DNA from: Pseudomonas sp. RIT409
GTDB lineage: Bacteria; Pseudomonadota; Gammaproteobacteria; Pseudomonadales; Pseudomonadaceae
NCBI RefSeq assembly: GCF_003052515.2
Contig: NZ_QARE02000002.1
Coordinates: forward strand, 367,650-431,649
Reading direction: 5' to 3'
Length of the DNA stretch: 64,000 nt
Shown piece by piece: positions 62,625 through 64,000 of this stretch; position 1 is the stretch's first letter, and each line of letters begins with the position of its first letter. Both the position numbers and the translations under genes were made by a program. The notes beneath the pieces were generated by a model, which did no database searches, had not been told where the DNA came from, and saw nothing but the letters and a program-made list of their open reading frames with translations.

Positions 62625-62989
62625 AAAGCCTCCCTGCTCACTGATTTGATCCGATTAATACCACAGCCGGAATTCAATTGGCTAGAGCTTTGACAGCGGG
62701 CTGGTGAGGAGTGCGGGGATACAGCTACAGAATAGTTGATCTGTTACCTAATGCCCTAGGATGAGTCGTCGCGCTCTAACTCGTCCGATATGCCGCAAAT
62801 CAGATTGTGAAAGTCGTGCGCCTAACTCTGAAAGAAGGGGGGGCTTGCGGGGTTGGCTGAGAATGGGACCGAATCTCAGGGATAGAAAGGCAGTTGTCAC
62901 TATTATGGTAACAACTGGCTCGGCTCTGAGGGTGTTGAAGCAGCGCAGAGGCATAACCATTATCTTTATGCCTCGGTTTGTCGAATCAC
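62625..62989. other. Gene-free stretch with hairpin
   Basis: No supported gene in 365 bases. The left part should carry the promoter of the three-gene operon. A perfect 9-bp hairpin, GAGGCATAA with TTATGCCTC (62948-62974), stands 16 bases past the end of the antirepressor relic and may have been its terminator. Confidence 0.5.
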
Positions 62990-63579
62990 CTACAGACGAG
63001 GTGCCGGTGGTGGCATTGGTACGCTCAGCGCGTCGTTCACTTGGCGCAGCCGATTGTGTAGGCCTTGGCATTCAAAGGCGCCGGTGGCTGCATCAAGCAG
63101 CTTTTCAATGCTGTGCGCTTGTTCCTGCTGGATGAGCAATTGTTTGAAGTTGATGCCCTCCCGTGCTTTGCGCTTGACGCCCTACGGGGGTCGAACCCTT
63201 GCGGCGCGCATCTTCCAGATGCGCGATGTACTGGCTCCGGTCCTTCGTCCGGTGGCGCCACAGAAACTCGTCGCACTCTTCTTGATACTGGATGATCTTA
63301 TCGCGCAGCTCACGCACGACTTTGTTCGCATTGCTGAATAAAGCCAGCCCGCAAGCTTGCGAAGCGGGAGGCAGGTCATGCTGCATTGCTTTCCATCTGA
63401 ACCAGTTATGTCGATTTCCGACACAGCTAAACCGAAGCGTTCAACTATTTTGATCCGCTGGGCAGACTAGCCAAAGCCCATATCTCAACGATCGGTCGCA
63501 TTGCCACCTAGGGCTCGTTGTCCCGGTAAACCCGCACAACGGTTTCGCCACCAAGCCGCACGAGCGTCAACTGCGCATT
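62990..63579 (-). pseudogene. Phage antirepressor (P22 Ant N-terminal type) relic
   Basis: Segments of a P22_AR_N antirepressor can be read in order but in different frames. They are LVRLGGETVVRVYRDNEP, an amber codon at 63508-63510 where Tyr is expected, VAMRPIVEIWALA, VSEIDITGSDGKQCSMTCLP, LRKLAGWLYS, KVVRELRDKIIQYQEECDEF, and a tail AGE-like KAREGINFKQLLIQQEQAHS to LLDAATGAFECQGLHNRLRQ. At least three frameshifts separate them. Such proteins inactivate phage repressors, so this is a remnant of a prophage or related island. Confidence 0.75.
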
Positions 63580-63945
63580 TATTGAACATTCCTTACTGAT
63601 CCAGAGCTTGATTTGCTGAATTGGGCGAATCAAACCAGTCTGACTACGCGGCAAAACTGCCGCTGGACAGGTTGAAAGTTTTTCGCCTGTCAGCATGAAA
63701 AGACCCAATTAATCCTACCTTTCCCAGCATCTCCATCAACGACTGAGTGGGCTGTGCCCCATATAAACCGGGAGCTCCAACCTCCTAGCGAGTGCATTTC
63801 TGCGCTGCCTGAGTGGCATTGCAAGTAAGCCGGGAGCGGGGCGGCGGCAATGCGCCAAAGCGGTGCGAAGTATGGGTGGGGGGACGTGCCACTGCTTCAC
63901 TTGGCGCGCGCCGTCCCCCCCTGCCACGTCTGGGGGTGTATAGAC
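63580..63945. other. Gene-free stretch with G/C hairpin
   Basis: No supported gene in 366 bases. GGGGGGACG (63878-63886) and CGTCCCCCC (63912-63920) are perfect inverted repeats with a 25-base loop that contains the GC palindrome GGCGCGCGCC. It borders the direct repeats at the right edge. Confidence 0.45.
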
Positions 63946-63988
63946 CGGAGACATGGTGGACACATGTGCGGAGACATGGTGGACACAT
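63946..63988. repeat. Two 20-bp direct repeats, likely end of an insertion element
   Basis: CGGAGACATGGTGGACACAT occurs at 63946-63965 and again at 63969-63988 with three bases between. Closely spaced repeats near a terminus are typical of IS21-type and some other insertion sequences, where they bind transposase. The rest of the element would lie right of the window. The family is not certain. Confidence 0.55.
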
Positions 63989-64000
63989 TATCGCTCCTTC

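Noticed and set aside
63181..63230. tRNA-like 3' half on the - strand (GGGTTCGACCCCC with a preceding hairpin), possible island attachment site
   Set aside because: The T-stem has a mismatch, there is no D arm or acceptor stem, and the bases are better explained as part of the antirepressor relic.
1..64000. CRISPR array, rRNA or complete tRNA genes
   Set aside because: No regularly spaced repeats and no complete cloverleaf or rRNA segment were seen on either strand.

Overview
The window is a GC-rich chromosomal segment of a Pseudomonas, most likely of the fluorescens/syringae lineage. From memory, the gene order from the left edge to about 40.9 kb follows a conserved Pseudomonas core block: iron ABC permease, gcvTH, secretion ATPase, argE, argA, gshA, tex, ompR-envZ, rimK, hslR, hslO, pckA, fdhF-fdhD, nudE-cysQ, dctBD, rmlBACD. 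The protein families, the GTG starts with strong Shine-Dalgarno sequences, the REP-type repeats and the Pseudomonas-typical small families (DUF2388, DUF2790, DUF6124/DUF3077) agree with this.

Layout. 1-9.3 kb: a truncated iron-type permease, gcvT-gcvH, a leftward SPFH/NfeD membrane-quality pair (qmcA-nfeD), an orphan GspE-type ATPase, an Lrp-type regulator and a CYTH-CHAD triphosphatase. 9.4-13.7 kb: arginine and glutathione synthesis (argE, argA, gshA). 13.9-24.8 kb: tex-thioesterase, the ompR-envZ two-component pair, rimB-rimK ribosomal S6 modification, hslR and hslO stress chaperones, and pckA. 24.9-34.2 kb: small envelope proteins, a YdeP-type molybdoenzyme with fdhD and a LysR gene, and a housekeeping group (yrfG, nudE, cysQ). 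34.1-40.9 kb: dctB-dctD dicarboxylate sensing and the rmlBACD dTDP-L-rhamnose operon. 41-50.9 kb: a three-domain kinase/M23-like/aminotransferase protein, aguA, an OprD-family porin, an AraC regulator, a quinone-oxidoreductase-like enzyme and a periplasmic binding protein. 51-55.7 kb: a LysR, CoA-transferase, HMG-CoA-lyase and MFS catabolic cluster. 55.9-59.1 kb: small DUF proteins and a second SPFH protein.

From about 59.4 kb to the right edge the window becomes accessory DNA. It holds an IS66 transposase relic, an AT-rich, translationally coupled three-gene operon (P-loop ATPase, GNAT with a PUA/EVE-like C-terminus, ASCH protein), a decayed phage antirepressor, and paired 20-bp direct repeats that look like the end of another insertion element. 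The three-gene operon is the best candidate for an undescribed system. All three domain types touch nucleotide or nucleic-acid chemistry, and ASCH and GNAT folds are the known eraser and writer folds of N4-acetylcytidine.

Regulatory signals found by reading the sequence include a DUF6124 leader with a built-in anti-Shine-Dalgarno, an eight-residue arginine-containing leader ORF before argA, two consecutive intrinsic terminators between ompR and envZ, a palindrome before pckA, and a rightward terminator at 27.05 kb with no gene in front of it.
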